Positions 53,404-63,707 of a DNA stretch of 64,000 nucleotides are shown one piece after another. The notes under the pieces are model-generated. The model saw only the letters and a program-made list of their open reading frames with translations, searched no databases and was not told the DNA's origin. The position numbers were made by a program, and so were the translations under genes. How positions within the stretch are numbered: the stretch's first letter is position 1; each line of letters starts with the position of its first letter. Source of the stretch: Micromonospora lutea (GTDB taxonomy: Bacteria; Actinomycetota; Actinomycetes; Mycobacteriales; Micromonosporaceae); the NCBI RefSeq assembly GCF_016863535.1, contig NZ_BOPB01000001.1, positions 186,001 to 250,000 of the forward strand, read 5' to 3'.

Positions 53404-56400
53404 TCAGTTCACCGCGCCGACCGAGACCGCGCCGCGGCCGACGACCGCGCCTTCGGTGGTCACCACGGACAGCTCACCGAAGAGCGACCGACCCGCGGAC
53501 GGGGCGGACTGGGCGGTCACCGTGCCCGAGATGGTGCCGGTGGCGCCGTGCGCGAGGGTGAGGGTGCCGCCCGACGCCGCGAGGGTGCCGAGCGCCGGGG
53601 AGGAGAACGAGTCCCGGTAGTCGTACTCGGTGCTGCCACCGGCACCGTCGACCGAGTACGCCTCGACGACCACGGTGTAGGTGCCCGCCGGCGGGTTGGC
53701 GATGGTCACGAACTCCTCGGAGTCGCCGTCGGCGTTGTAGGCCACCAGGGCACCGCCCCGGTAGACGAACAGGTCGAGGTCGGCACCGGCGTTCGAGGTG
53801 TTGCCGATGCGGGCGGTGAAGCTGGTGGCCCCCGCCGGCACGTCGACGGTGAACTCCTGCTCCGCGTACTCCGCGATGGTCGCCCGCTCGGCGTGCGAGC
53901 TGGCCAGCGGACCACCCTGGCCGGTCACCGTGACCGGGCCGAAGGTGTTCGTCAGCGACCAGGTGACCGGGGTCGGGGTGCCGGCGGTGACCGACGGCAG
54001 TTCGACCACGGCCGGCTCGACGGCGACGCCCTGAACCCGTGCCTGGAGCTGGTACGGGTTGTTCAGCGACGGCGAGGTCCGCCGGGACTCGACCTCGATC
54101 TCCCAGACACCCGGCATTGGGTTCTGGTAGTCACGCTCGAAGGCGTTGCAGGCGCTGGCGAAGTTGGTGTAGCAGGTCAGGCTGGAGGTGCTCTCCACCG
54201 GCACACCCCACGGGTTGAACGCGATGAAGCGGGTCTGCGACCCGGTGGCGATGCCGGAGAGGTTCACCTGCAGCGCACCGGCACCCGGCGGCACCGTCAC
54301 GAAGTACGACGTGGTGCTGTTCCGGTCCACCGAGCCCCGTGCCGAGTAGGCGAAGTTGGGCTTGCTGACGTCGTTCGAGGCCACCACCACGGCGGAGAAC
54401 TCGAAGTCGATCGTGTTGGTGGCCGGGTCGTCGACGGTCACGATCGTGCTGTGTGCGCCCGCGCTCTTGGGCTTGGCGTTGATCGTGATGGTGACGGTCC
54501 GGTTCAGCGGCAGCGTGACGTTCTTCGGCGCCGAGAAGGTGCCGTTGTTGCCGCGCAGCTCGACCTTGTGCTTGACGTTGCCGGTCGGGCCGCTGGTCCG
54601 GGTCAGCTGGACCTGGTACGACTTCGACTGGTTGATCTTGTGGCCGCCGTCGGCGGAGCCGCAGCGGTTGTAGATGCCGGTGCCACGGTTCGGGGTGGCC
54701 AGCATGCCGGAGAGCACCGTGCAGACCGGTGCGTCGGCGGTGTACGAGCGGGTCTGCACACCCTTCTTGAGCAGCTTCCAGGCACCCGGCACGTCGAACA
54801 TGCCGTAGCCCTGCCCGTAGGTCGGGGTGTCGGCGATCGGCTTGGCCGAGGTGTAGATCGCCCGGCGCAGCATCTCCGGGGTGATGCCCTTGTCGGTCGC
54901 CTTGGCGGCCGAGAGCAGCAGCGCGGCGGCACCGGCAGCCTGCGGGGAGGCCATCGACGTGCCGTTGAACATGCCATAGCCCGGCGGCAGTGAGTAACCG
55001 GCCTCGGCGACCGGGCTGCCGGCCTGCCAGACCGGGGTGGTGGAGATGGCCGAGCCCGGCGCGGCGATGTTCGGCTTGGCGCCACCGTCCTCACGCGGGC
55101 CGCGCGAGGAGAAGTTGAACAGGGCGTTCTTCTTCTTGACCACCGAGCCGTAGTTGGCCAGCCAGGTGTCCTTGCTGACGCTGGCGGCGACGCTGACCAC
55201 GTTCGTCGACGCCGACGGGTCGCCGATGGTGTTCACGCCCGGGCCGGAGTTGCCGGCCGAGATGAACATCTGCACCCCGTAGGTGGTGATCAGGTTGTTG
55301 TAGAGGGTGGCGCGGGCGTTGTTGCCGTCGTTGAGCGCCGGCAGGCCACCGATCGACATGTTGATCACGTCGACCCCGCGGTTGATCACCAGATCGGCCA
55401 TGCCGGTGGTGAGTGCGGCGGCCGTGCAGCCACCGCCCCAGGAACAGGCACGGGAGGAAACGATCTTGGCGCCGGGGGCCGCTCCGTCGAACGCGCTGTT
55501 GCCGAGCATGTCGTTGGCGGCGGTGATGCCGGCGACGTGCGTGCCGTGCGCGCTCTCGATGATGCCGATGTTGACGTAGTCGACCAGACCGGGACCGCCC
55601 AGCGGGGTGGTGTCCACGTTCTTGCGGTACTCGACGACGAACGACATCCGCTCCTGGGCCGGCGTCGCCGGGTTGTCGGTGCCGAAGTAACCGACGTCGA
55701 ACTTCTCCTTGTACGGCCGCATCACGGCCTCGTCGGTGAAGTCGCCGTCCTGGTCGGTGTCGACCCAGACGTTGTTGGTGGCCGGGTCGAACAGGATGCC
55801 GAACTGGTCGGTGTTGTCGCCGTCGCGGTTGACGTCACCGGCCGGGTCGCTGTTGTTCGTGATGTTCTCGTTGAACAGGTTGAACCGGTAGGTGCCGGCC
55901 GGCGCGGTCCAGGTGCGACCGGCCAGGGTGAACGTCGGCCCGGTCACCTGGTTGATCATCGGCCGCCAGGTTGCGTCCTCGAACGGGTCGGTGGCGGTCA
56001 CCCAGTCGACGATCTTGCGCTCGCCGGTGGTGGTCTTCTGCAGCGCAGGGTGTTCCAGGTCCACACCGGAGTCCATGATGCCGATGGTGACGCCGCGGCC
56101 GTCCCACTTCTTGTTCTGCTTGACGAACTTGACCGCACCGGTCTCGTTCGTCGGCATGTACGGGTTGTCGGCGGGTGTCTTGGCCCCGGGACCAGCGAGC
56201 GTGCTGCCCTGCTTGCCGGCCTTCCTGCCGTCCGGCGCGACGTCCGGCGTCGGGTCGGGGAGCTTGATCTCCTCGTCCAGGTCGATCGCGGCGACACCGG
56301 GCAGCTTGGCGGCCTTGACCGCCTTGCTGGTCGGCACCTTCGCGAGCACGTATCCGATGGTGTCGTAGCGTTCGGTGACGGCAGCGCCGAGGTCCTTGAG

Positions 56401-56664
56401 GTCGTCGGCGACGTCCTTCGCCTTGCCCTTGTCGGTGGCGACGATCATCGTGACGGTGGGGGCGTTCTTCGCCTCCGCCTCGGCAAGCAGCTTGGCGTCA
56501 TGCTGGCTCAACGCCTCGGCGGGGGTGGCCTGCGCGGCGTCGGGTCCGGCAGGAGCGGCGCTCGCGGTGGCGGCACCGCCCGCCACGGTCACGGCGCTGG
56601 CCGCCATCACCGAGGCGAAGAGCGCGGCCGAGGTACGCCGGCTCAGGTTTCGGGGTCTACTCAC
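53404..56664 (-). CDS. Large secreted subtilisin-like serine protease
   Basis: A 1086-residue exported S8 protease. It has a signal peptide (about 1-36, ending ASAAPA) and an inhibitor-I9-like propeptide region (about 65-135). The catalytic domain has Asp in IGIMDSGVDLEHP, His in ESAHGTHVAGITAAND and Ser in FNGTSMASPQAAGAAA. The long insert between Asp and His contains DVNRDGDNTDQFG and DTDQDGDFTDE, calcium-binding-like loops. C-terminal beta-sandwich domains follow, one of them pre-peptidase-C-like (DLDLFVYRGGALVAYNADGDSEEF). It starts at GTG 56664 behind GGAGG. It probably degrades extracellular protein. Confidence 0.93.
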   Translation of the reverse strand: MSRPRNLSRRTSAALFASVMAASAVTVAGGAATASAAPAGPDAAQATPAEALSQHDAKLLAEAEAKNAPTVTMIVATDKGKAKDVADDLKDLGAAVTERYDTIGYVLAKVPTSKAVKAAKLPGVAAIDLDEEIKLPDPTPDVAPDGRKAGKQGSTLAGPGAKTPADNPYMPTNETGAVKFVKQNKKWDGRGVTIGIMDSGVDLEHPALQKTTTGERKIVDWVTATDPFEDATWRPMINQVTGPTFTLAGRTWTAPAGTYRFNLFNENITNNSDPAGDVNRDGDNTDQFGILFDPATNNVWVDTDQDGDFTDEAVMRPYKEKFDVGYFGTDNPATPAQERMSFVVEYRKNVDTTPLGGPGLVDYVNIGIIESAHGTHVAGITAANDMLGNSAFDGAAPGAKIVSSRACSWGGGCTAAALTTGMADLVINRGVDVINMSIGGLPALNDGNNARATLYNNLITTYGVQMFISAGNSGPGVNTIGDPSASTNVVSVAASVSKDTWLANYGSVVKKKNALFNFSSRGPREDGGAKPNIAAPGSAISTTPVWQAGSPVAEAGYSLPPGYGMFNGTSMASPQAAGAAALLLSAAKATDKGITPEMLRRAIYTSAKPIADTPTYGQGYGMFDVPGAWKLLKKGVQTRSYTADAPVCTVLSGMLATPNRGTGIYNRCGSADGGHKINQSKSYQVQLTRTSGPTGNVKHKVELRGNNGTFSAPKNVTLPLNRTVTITINAKPKSAGAHSTIVTVDDPATNTIDFEFSAVVVASNDVSKPNFAYSARGSVDRNSTTSYFVTVPPGAGALQVNLSGIATGSQTRFIAFNPWGVPVESTSSLTCYTNFASACNAFERDYQNPMPGVWEIEVESRRTSPSLNNPYQLQARVQGVAVEPAVVELPSVTAGTPTPVTWSLTNTFGPVTVTGQGGPLASSHAERATIAEYAEQEFTVDVPAGATSFTARIGNTSNAGADLDLFVYRGGALVAYNADGDSEEFVTIANPPAGTYTVVVEAYSVDGAGGSTEYDYRDSFSSPALGTLAASGGTLTLAHGATGTISGTVTAQSAPSAGRSLFGELSVVTTEGAVVGRGAVSVGAVN

Positions 56665-56827
56665 GTTCTCTTTCCTCCAGAGAACTCAGGCGCCCTCAGA
56701 TGCAGGGCACGCGTGAGCGAAATCCTTCGTGGTGCCGACCATCGATGTCACTACCGGCAGGTACGTTGTGACCATCTCGTGATACGCGAGACGCACATTG
56801 TCACATCGAAGATGGTAGAGGTCGATT

Positions 56828-57997
56828 TCACTCAGACCGAGTTCGACCATCCGAACTGGATTCTGGAAGGAGTTCCGGCGCCTGCGGCTGCCGAGGTGCC
56901 AACTCCACCTGCCCCGGCGTGGGCAGTTCCTGATCCGATACGCCCAGCTCGGCCAGTTTGCGGGCGCTGACCAGCACCCGGGCCTCCAACGAGCCCACCG
57001 CCCGGTTGTAGGCGGTGACCGCGCCGCCGAGCGAGGCACCCAGCTTGCCGACGTGGTCACCGAGCGTCGACAACCGTCCGTACAGTTCCCGCGCCAGCGT
57101 GTGCACGGCCATCGCGTTGCGGGCCAGCTGTTCCGACCGCCACGACCAGGCGACCGTACGCAGCAGCGCGACCAGAGTGGCCGGGGTGGCCAGCACCACG
57201 TTGCGGGCGAACGCATGCTCCAACAGCGTCGGATCACGTTGCAGGGCGACGTCCAGGAACGGGTCGGCCGGCACGAAGAGCACCACGAACTCCGGAGTGG
57301 ACTCGAACGCGGCCCAGTACGACTTCGCGGCCAACGCGTCGACGTGCGCCCGGAGATGCTTCGCGTGCAGGTCCAGGTGGGTGTCCCGGCCCCGCTCGTC
57401 GCGCGCCTCCATCGCGGTGAGGTACGCGTCGAACGGCGCCTTGGCGTCCACCACCACGCTCCGACCGCCATGCAGGCGGACCACCAGGTCGGGGCGTACC
57501 GTCTGCTGGTCGGTGGCGGCGGTGACCTGCTCGGCGAAGTCGCAGTGCTCCAGCATGCCGGCGGCCTCGACGATGCGGCGCAACTGGTGCTCGCCCCACC
57601 GGCCGCGTACCTGTGGCGCGCGCAGCGCTGCCACCAGCTGTTTGGTCTCCGTGCGCAGCTCGCCGGAGACCACACTCATCGAGCGGACCTGCTCGCGCAG
57701 TTCGGCGTACGCGTCGACCCGCTCCCGTTCGAGGTCGGCGACCCGCTGCTCGTAGCGCCGCAACGTGTCGTGCAGCGGGGCCACCGCCCGGGCCACCGCC
57801 TCCTGCGACTGGGCCGTCGCCTCGTAACTCAACGCCCGCATCGACTGCTCCAGCCGCCCCTCACCCTCACGGGTGGCGCGCAGGGTGGCGTCCAGCCGGG
57901 CGATCTCGGCCATCGAGCGGGCCCGAGCGGCGAACCAGCCGACCGCGCCACCGGCACCGAGACAGACGACGACAACCGCGAGGGTCGAGAACTCCAT
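56828..57997 (-). CDS. rmuC: DNA recombination protein RmuC
   Basis: A 389-residue protein. An N-terminal membrane helix (about 4-25) is followed by a coiled coil (about 30-140) and the RmuC nuclease-like domain with VRGRWGEHQLRRIVEAAGM, RPDLVVRLHGGRSVVVDAKAPFDAY and FVVLFVPADPFLDVAL. The family limits inversions and is proposed to act on DNA ends. The start is ATG 57997; the frame extends upstream to 58204 without support. Confidence 0.93.
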   Translation of the reverse strand: MEFSTLAVVVVCLGAGGAVGWFAARARSMAEIARLDATLRATREGEGRLEQSMRALSYEATAQSQEAVARAVAPLHDTLRRYEQRVADLERERVDAYAELREQVRSMSVVSGELRTETKQLVAALRAPQVRGRWGEHQLRRIVEAAGMLEHCDFAEQVTAATDQQTVRPDLVVRLHGGRSVVVDAKAPFDAYLTAMEARDERGRDTHLDLHAKHLRAHVDALAAKSYWAAFESTPEFVVLFVPADPFLDVALQRDPTLLEHAFARNVVLATPATLVALLRTVAWSWRSEQLARNAMAVHTLARELYGRLSTLGDHVGKLGASLGGAVTAYNRAVGSLEARVLVSARKLAELGVSDQELPTPGQVELAPRQPQAPELLPESSSDGRTRSE

Positions 57998-58215
57998 TCG
58001 ATGAGCTTGCCAAAGATGAGCCACCGGCACCTCGACGGATGCCCACGCCCCGCCGCGCGGAATATCGGCCGAAGATGTTTCGGGCGTCACGGCCGGCCCG
58101 GCATCGTCGGATCCCCGGCGGTCGGCAAGCCGACTCGTCCGCTGCCAACCACCGAATCCCGTTGTCTGATGCTCGCACCGTCCCAACTGCCGGTACACCC
58201 ACAATGGAGGTTCGC

Positions 58216-59544
58216 GTGCGTTCTAGAGTCGCCCGGAGGGTCATGGCGGGTGCCCTGGCCCTCGTCGGTGCCCTGGCCGGTGCCGTCTTGGTGCCGGCCG
58301 GGCCCGCGTCGGCCACCCCGATCCGGAACAACACGCCCTGGTCGATCCTGCTGTGCCGGTTCAGCGACCGGCCCGCCACCCCGCAGCCGCCGTTGTTCTT
58401 CGCCAACTTTCTCACCCCGGCGGGTGCGGGCACCGGCGGCGTGGCCGACTACTTCACCGACCAGTCCGGCGGTCGCGTCTCGTTGGCCGGATCGGCGGTA
58501 CGGGGCTGGTACACGATGTCCTGGACGCTGGACGACTACCGGGACATCAGCCGGGGGACACGGATCCAGCGGTGTATCGACACCGCGGCCGCGAACGGCT
58601 ACACCGTGCCGGCCGGCCACCGCATCGCCGTGATGCTCAACGACTGGGTCGACTCGGGTGCCTCCGGTGGCCGGGTGCTGCTGGACCCCGGTGCGTGGAA
58701 CGTCGGCTTCGCCGCGCACGAGATGCTGCACGGCATGGGCCTGGGCCACTCGTACTCCAACGACACCACGTACCAGAACGCGTCCTGGTCGCAGCCGGGC
58801 GAGTACGACGACCCGTGGGACGAGATGAGCGCGATGCACATCTACGCCTTCGCCACCGCGAACTACGGCACCAGCGCGGTCGGGCTCAACGGCCCGCACC
58901 GCGACGAGATCGGCTGGCTGCCGAAGAACCGGATCTTCACCATGGGCGCGGACGGGGTCGGCACCCGGACGATCTCGCTCGCCGCGCTGGAGACGCCGAC
59001 GGCGAGCGGACCGCAGCTGGTCCGGATCCCGTTCAATCCCGGTGACCTGTTCAACTACTACACCGTCGAGTACCGCCGCAAGACCGGCTGGAGCGCCGGT
59101 ATCCCGGCCGACACCGTCCTGTTGCACGAGGTCCGCGACGGCACCCCCTATCTGCTGCGCACCGGACCCGGAGGCGGTCCCGCGCAGTCGCTCAACGCCA
59201 ACGGGGTGCAGATCAGCGTCAACGGCCGGTCCGGCAACAACGCCACCGTCACCGTCACCACCGACATCGTCAACCGCTGCCTGCAGGGGTACGTCTGGCG
59301 TGAGGCCCGGCCCAGCGACCGGGTCTGCGTGACCGGCGCGACGCGCACCCAGGTCGCGGCCGACAACGCGGCGGCGGCGTCGCGGTGGGTCAACGGGGCG
59401 TACGGGCCGCACACCTGCATTTCCGGGTACGTCTGGCGGGAGGCGTTCATCGGTGACGATGTCTGCGTCACCGGCGCCCAGCGCACCCAGGCGGCGGCCG
59501 ACAACGCTGCGGCGGCGAGCCGGGTGCTCCGACCGGGAGGCTGA
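58216..59544 (+). CDS. Secreted zinc metalloprotease-like protein with two C-terminal repeats
   Basis: A 442-residue exported protein from GTG 58216 (GGAGG at 6-nt spacing; ATG 58204 is less likely). The signal peptide ends about residue 33 (GPASA). The zinc motif HEMLHGMGLGH (H168, E169, H172, H178) fits the metzincin/M6-like HExxHxxGxxH form, in a protein starting like the M6 family. Two 36-residue repeats close the protein (GYVWREARPSDRVCVTGATR and GYVWREAFIGDDVCVTGAQR, each followed by ADNAAAASR), a module common in secreted actinomycete proteins. Role: probably extracellular proteolysis. Confidence 0.85.
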   Translation: MRSRVARRVMAGALALVGALAGAVLVPAGPASATPIRNNTPWSILLCRFSDRPATPQPPLFFANFLTPAGAGTGGVADYFTDQSGGRVSLAGSAVRGWYTMSWTLDDYRDISRGTRIQRCIDTAAANGYTVPAGHRIAVMLNDWVDSGASGGRVLLDPGAWNVGFAAHEMLHGMGLGHSYSNDTTYQNASWSQPGEYDDPWDEMSAMHIYAFATANYGTSAVGLNGPHRDEIGWLPKNRIFTMGADGVGTRTISLAALETPTASGPQLVRIPFNPGDLFNYYTVEYRRKTGWSAGIPADTVLLHEVRDGTPYLLRTGPGGGPAQSLNANGVQISVNGRSGNNATVTVTTDIVNRCLQGYVWREARPSDRVCVTGATRTQVAADNAAAASRWVNGAYGPHTCISGYVWREAFIGDDVCVTGAQRTQAAADNAAAASRVLRPGG

Positions 59545-59545
59545 T

Positions 59546-59601
59546 GTTGGGAAGGGCCCCTTCCTCTACCGTACGCGTTAGGAAGGGGCCCTTCCTTACT
59601 C
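59546..59601. repeat. Intergenic palindromic repeat, family 1 (copy C)
   Basis: GGGAAGGGCCCCTTCC and GGAAGGGGCCCTTCC lie in one 56-bp element between convergent genes, touching the ppc stop. Confidence 0.7.
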
Positions 59602-59602
59602 C

Positions 59603-62392
59603 TCAGCCGGTGTTGCGCATGCCGGCGGCGATGCCGTTGACCGTGGTGAGCAGGGCCCGCTCCAGGGCGGTGCCGTCGCTGGGGGCACGCCGGCCACCCG
59701 GCGCGGTCGCCACCGATCGTCCGGCCGCCCCTGACTCGCGGTACTGCCGCAGCAGCGCCACCTGGAGGTGGTGCAACGGTTCCAGGTAGGTGTCGCGTAC
59801 GGCGAGGGTGCGTTGCAGCACCGGGGAGTTCTCCAGCAGGTCGGGTGAGTCGGTGACCGCCAGCACCTCGCGCCGGGTCAGCTCGTACTCCTGCTCGATC
59901 TTGTCGAAGATCGGGTGCAGCTTCTTCGGGACCAGGGTCTCCACGTACCGGCGGGCGATGCCGAGGTCAGTCTTGCTCAGCATCATCTCCACGTTGGACA
60001 GGAACGTGCGGAAGAAGTGCCAGTTGCGGTGCATCTCGGCCAGCACGTCCGCCAGACCGGCCTCCCGCGCGGCGGCCAGGCCGGAGCCGACCCCGAACCA
60101 ACCGGGCACGATCTGTCGGGTCTGGGTCCAACCGAACACCCACGGAATGGCCCGCAGCCCGGACAGCCCGGCACCGGTGTTCGGCCGCTTCGCCGGCCGG
60201 GAGCCGATGTTCAGCGCACCGAGCAACTCCGTCGGGGTGGAGGCCCAGAAGTACGCGGGCAGGTCCGGATCCTCCACCAGCGACCGGTACGACCGGAAGG
60301 CCGACTCGGACACCGCGTCCATCGTCGCGTCCCAACGTTCCAGCATCTCAGCGGGTTGCCGGGGCGCGGTGTGCAGCAGCGTCGCCTGGAGCACGGCGGC
60401 CACGCTCAGCTCCAGGTTCTCCCGGGCCAGCGCCGGCAGCGTGTACTTGTCGGAGATCACCTCGCCCTGTTCGGTCACCTTGATCTCGCCGTCGAGGGTG
60501 CCGTACGGCTGGGCCAGGATCGCGTCGTGCGTGGGGCCGCCGCCGCGCCCGACCGTGCCGCCCCGGCCGTGGAAGAGCCGCAGGTGCACTCCGTGCCGGG
60601 CGGCCACGTCGCGCAGTGCCCGCTGCGCCCGGTGGATGGACCACTGGCTGGTGGTGATGCCGGCCTCCTTGTTGGAGTCGGAGTAGCCGAGCATCACCTC
60701 CTGCACGTCTCCCCGGGCCGCCACCAGCGCCCGGTACGCCGGCAGCGACAGCAACTCGTCGAGCAGTTCGCCACCGGTGTTCAGCTCGGCCGGGGTCTCC
60801 AGCAGCGGCACGAAACCGATCCGGGCCCGGCCGCTGTGCACGTCGACCAGGCCGGCCTCGCGGGCGAGCACCACCGCGGCGAGCACGTCGTCGACGCCGA
60901 GGGTCATCGAGATGATGTACGACTCGATCACCTCGGAGCCGAACCGGTCCTGCGCCTCGCGGATGGTGCCGAACACGTCGAACGTCTTGCGGGCCGACTC
61001 GCTCAGCGGCGTGTCCGCGGTCGACAACGGCCGACGGCCGGTCAGCTCGTCGGCGAGCAGCTTGGTGCGCTCCAGCCGGCTCAGCGACGGGTAGCCGTCG
61101 ACCTCGCCCACCGCCGCGTACAACTGGGTGAGGACCTCGTGGTGCTTCTCGGCGTGCTCACGGACGTCCATGGTCGCCAGGTGCAGGCCGAACGCCGAGA
61201 CGGTACGGATGGTCGAGGCGAGCCGGCCGACGGCGGTCAGCTGACCGGAGTTGCGGGCCAGCGAGGCGCGCAGCAGATCCAGGTCGGCGATCAGCTCGGC
61301 CGAGCCACGGTAGTCCCGCCCCGGCACGTGCGGCGTGCCCTGACGCAGCCGGGCCCGGGTGTTGGCGAGCTTGGCGCGTACACAACGGGCCTTGAGCCGG
61401 TACGGCTCCTCCGCGTTGACCCGGCGGAACCGGGGTGCCACCTCGGGTAGCGCGTCGAGGTCGGCGGCGAGGCTGGCGGAGAGGTCGAGCGACACCCCGC
61501 GCAACCGGCGGGAGACCGACACCTCGTTGATCAGCTCCTCCATCGCCGCCTCGGTGGCGGTCAAGCCATGCTCGTGCTGAATGGCCAGCACCTCACGGGT
61601 CACCGTCGGAGTGACGAACGGGTTGCCGTCCCGGTCGCCGCCGATCCAGGTGCCGAAGGTCAGCGGCCGGGCCGTGGGGGAGGTCTCCACACCGAGGGTA
61701 CGCAGCGTCTCGGCGAGGTCGTCGAGCACCTGCGGAGCCGCCTCGGCGTACAGGTCACGCAGATAGTAGATGGCGTTGCGCGCCTCGTCGGTCGGGTCCG
61801 GCCGGTCCAGGCGCAGCTCGTCGGTCTGCCACATCAGGTCGAGCAGCTCGGCCAGCCGCCGGTTCGCCGGGCCCTCGTCGCTGGCACCGTAGAGGATCGC
61901 GTTGGCCGTCTCGGCGTCCAGTTCGTCGGCGATCGCGCGCAGCTTCGACAGGATCGACCGGCGGGCCGCCTCGGTCGGGTGGGCGGTGAAGACCGGACGA
62001 ACCGCCAACCGGCGGGCCACCGATGCGATCTCCTCGGCCGGCACCCCGCGTTCGGCGATCATCTTGGCCGCCTGGTCCAGCCAGCCGCCCTGGATGGCGC
62101 GGCGACGGCGCAGGTCACGGGCGCGGTGCACCTGCTCGGTGATGTTGGCCAGGTGGAAGTAGGTCGAGAAGGCCCGCGCCAGCTTGGTGCCGGTGGTCAC
62201 ATCGAGCCCGCCGAGCCGCCGGGCGGCGGCCGGGGCGTCGGTGCGTACCTGGGCGCGGATCTCCTCGACCAGGTCGAGCAGTGGGCGCCCCTCCTGACGG
62301 GCCAGAGTTTGTCCGAGCAACGTGCCCAGCCTGCGGATGTCGGCGCGCAGGGCGGCGTCGGGGCCGTCGTGATCATGCTGGTCGGTCACCAT
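59603..62392 (-). CDS. ppc: Phosphoenolpyruvate carboxylase
   Basis: A 929-residue cytosolic enzyme adding bicarbonate to PEP to form oxaloacetate. The catalytic motif [13 protein letters not shown] is near residue 135, [16 protein letters not shown] follows, then [33 protein letters not shown] and the conserved C-terminal end MRNTG. Length is normal. The ATG at 62392 has GAGGTGAGGAG upstream. It runs against pckG in metabolism, so both directions of the PEP/oxaloacetate node are encoded here. Confidence 0.97.
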   Translation of the reverse strand: MVTDQHDHDGPDAALRADIRRLGTLLGQTLARQEGRPLLDLVEEIRAQVRTDAPAAARRLGGLDVTTGTKLARAFSTYFHLANITEQVHRARDLRRRRAIQGGWLDQAAKMIAERGVPAEEIASVARRLAVRPVFTAHPTEAARRSILSKLRAIADELDAETANAILYGASDEGPANRRLAELLDLMWQTDELRLDRPDPTDEARNAIYYLRDLYAEAAPQVLDDLAETLRTLGVETSPTARPLTFGTWIGGDRDGNPFVTPTVTREVLAIQHEHGLTATEAAMEELINEVSVSRRLRGVSLDLSASLAADLDALPEVAPRFRRVNAEEPYRLKARCVRAKLANTRARLRQGTPHVPGRDYRGSAELIADLDLLRASLARNSGQLTAVGRLASTIRTVSAFGLHLATMDVREHAEKHHEVLTQLYAAVGEVDGYPSLSRLERTKLLADELTGRRPLSTADTPLSESARKTFDVFGTIREAQDRFGSEVIESYIISMTLGVDDVLAAVVLAREAGLVDVHSGRARIGFVPLLETPAELNTGGELLDELLSLPAYRALVAARGDVQEVMLGYSDSNKEAGITTSQWSIHRAQRALRDVAARHGVHLRLFHGRGGTVGRGGGPTHDAILAQPYGTLDGEIKVTEQGEVISDKYTLPALARENLELSVAAVLQATLLHTAPRQPAEMLERWDATMDAVSESAFRSYRSLVEDPDLPAYFWASTPTELLGALNIGSRPAKRPNTGAGLSGLRAIPWVFGWTQTRQIVPGWFGVGSGLAAAREAGLADVLAEMHRNWHFFRTFLSNVEMMLSKTDLGIARRYVETLVPKKLHPIFDKIEQEYELTRREVLAVTDSPDLLENSPVLQRTLAVRDTYLEPLHHLQVALLRQYRESGAAGRSVATAPGGRRAPSDGTALERALLTTVNGIAAGMRNTG

Positions 62393-62460
62393 GCGCTCCT
62401 CACCTCAGTACGAAGGACAGCGCTGTCCGACTCCCCCGATCGTATCCACGCCACCCCTGA

Positions 62461-62517
62461 TGCAAGGAAGGGCCCCTTGTTAACGCCTCGTGTAGAAGAA
62501 GGGTCCCTTTCTAACAT
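62461..62517. repeat. Intergenic palindromic repeat, family 1 (copy D)
   Basis: TGCAAGGAAGGGCCCCTTG, then TTAACGCCTCGTGTAGAAG, then AAGGGTCCCTTTCT. This copy alone lies between divergent genes, in the promoter region of ppc and the LD-carboxypeptidase gene. Confidence 0.7.
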
Positions 62518-62548
62518 CGTCGGGTGGAAACTCGCTTCCCGCGGTCTT

Positions 62549-62554
62549 TAACCT
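62549..62554 (+). promoter_or_regulatory. -10 element (TAACCT) of the LD-carboxypeptidase gene
   Basis: TAACCT is 7 nt before ATG 62562, at leaderless spacing. Confidence 0.5.
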
Positions 62555-62561
62555 GCGGGTC

Positions 62562-63603
62562 ATGGGAACACCGATATACCCGCCCAAGCCACGGCCCGGC
62601 GACCGCGTCGCGGTCGTCTCACCCTCCGCCGGCCTGCCGGGCCTGTTCCCCCACGTGTACGAGCTGGGCCTGCGTCGGCTGCGCGAGGAGTACGGCCTGG
62701 AGCCGGTGGAGTACCCAACCACCCGGATCATGGGTGCCGACCTGCGTGACCGCGCGCGGGACCTGACCGACGCCTTCGCCGACCCCACGATCACCGCCGT
62801 GCTCGCCACCGTCGGTGGCGAGGACCTGATCACCGTCACCCCGCACCTGGACGACGCTGTGCTGCGAGCCAACCCGAAGCCCTACTTCGGGTACTCGGAC
62901 AACACCAACCTGCTCAACCATCTGCACCGGCTCGGCATCGTCAGCTATCACGGTGGCTCGGTGCTGGTGCACCTCGGCCGGTCCGGCGCGCTGCACCCGC
63001 TGACCGCCGACTCGCTGCGCGCGGCGCTGCTGACCTCGGGTGGGTACGACCTTGCCCCGGCGACCGAGTGGGGCGACGAACCGCGCGACTGGAACGATCC
63101 GGCGTCGCTGGCGGACGAGCCGGTGATGTCTCCCGGCACCGGCTGGAGCTGGCAGGGCCCCGCCACGGTGGTCGAGGGCCGTACCTGGGGTGGAAACCTG
63201 GAGGGTGTTGCACTGGCTGCTCGCCGCCGACCGGGTCGCGCCGGTCGACCAGCTCGCCGGCTCGGTCTTCCTGATCGAGACCTCCGAGGAACTGCCCCCG
63301 GCCACGGAGGTGTACCGGATGCTGCGCAACCTCGGCGAGCGCGGCCTGCTCGCCGCCTTCCCGGCCGCGCTGGTGGGCCGGGCCAAGGCGTGGAACTTCG
63401 ACCGCCGGCTCACCCCGCAGGAGAAGACGGGGTACGCCCGGGAGCAGCGCGCCGCGATCACCCGAGCCTTCGCCGAGTACGCCCCGGCCGCGGTCCTGGT
63501 CTTCGACGTCGACCTCGGCCACACCGACCCACAGTTGATCATCCCGTACGGCGGTGACGTCCGCATCGACGCGGTTGACCGCCGCATCTCGGTGCGCTAC
63601 TGA
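62562..63603 (+). pseudogene. LD-carboxypeptidase (S66 family), frameshifted
   Basis: The N-terminal part reads as a clear S66 peptidase (VAVVSPSAGLPGLFPHVYELG; nucleophile region YFGYSDNTNLLNHL; Glu in VVEGRTWGGNLE) until about 63203. From there the homologous sequence continues in the next frame (VLHWLLAADRVAPVDQLAGS, FLIETSEELPPATEVYRML, DLGHTDPQLIIPYGG with the catalytic His) to TGA 63603. One extra G in the GGG at 63203-63205 accounts for the shift. The uncorrected protein loses the catalytic His and runs on to 63557 in a nonsense frame. Restored length is 346 residues. It may be a recent mutation or a sequencing error. Confidence 0.85.
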
Positions 63604-63641
63604 CCGCTGCGGTTGCGCACGAGCCCAGAACGTCGGGCCCC

Positions 63642-63692
63642 GCGATCTTGGACAGTTTCCGTTAGCAGCTAACGGAAACTGTCCAAGATCGC
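63642..63692. repeat. Perfect 51-bp palindrome (family 4)
   Basis: Two exact 25-bp arms starting GCGATCTTGGACAGTTTCCG around a single A at 63667. It lies between convergent genes and could act as a bidirectional terminator, but it is longer and more perfect than needed for that. Confidence 0.75.
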
Positions 63693-63707
63693 ACCGCTGC
63701 AGGGGTG

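Noticed and set aside
53389..54993. 534-codon plus-strand frame opposite the large subtilase
   Set aside because: Shadow of the protease C-terminal domains; Arg/Gly/Val-rich with no motif.
59915..61450. 511-codon plus-strand frame opposite ppc
   Set aside because: Antisense of a strongly conserved enzyme, composed of low-information Arg/Gly/Gln-rich sequence.
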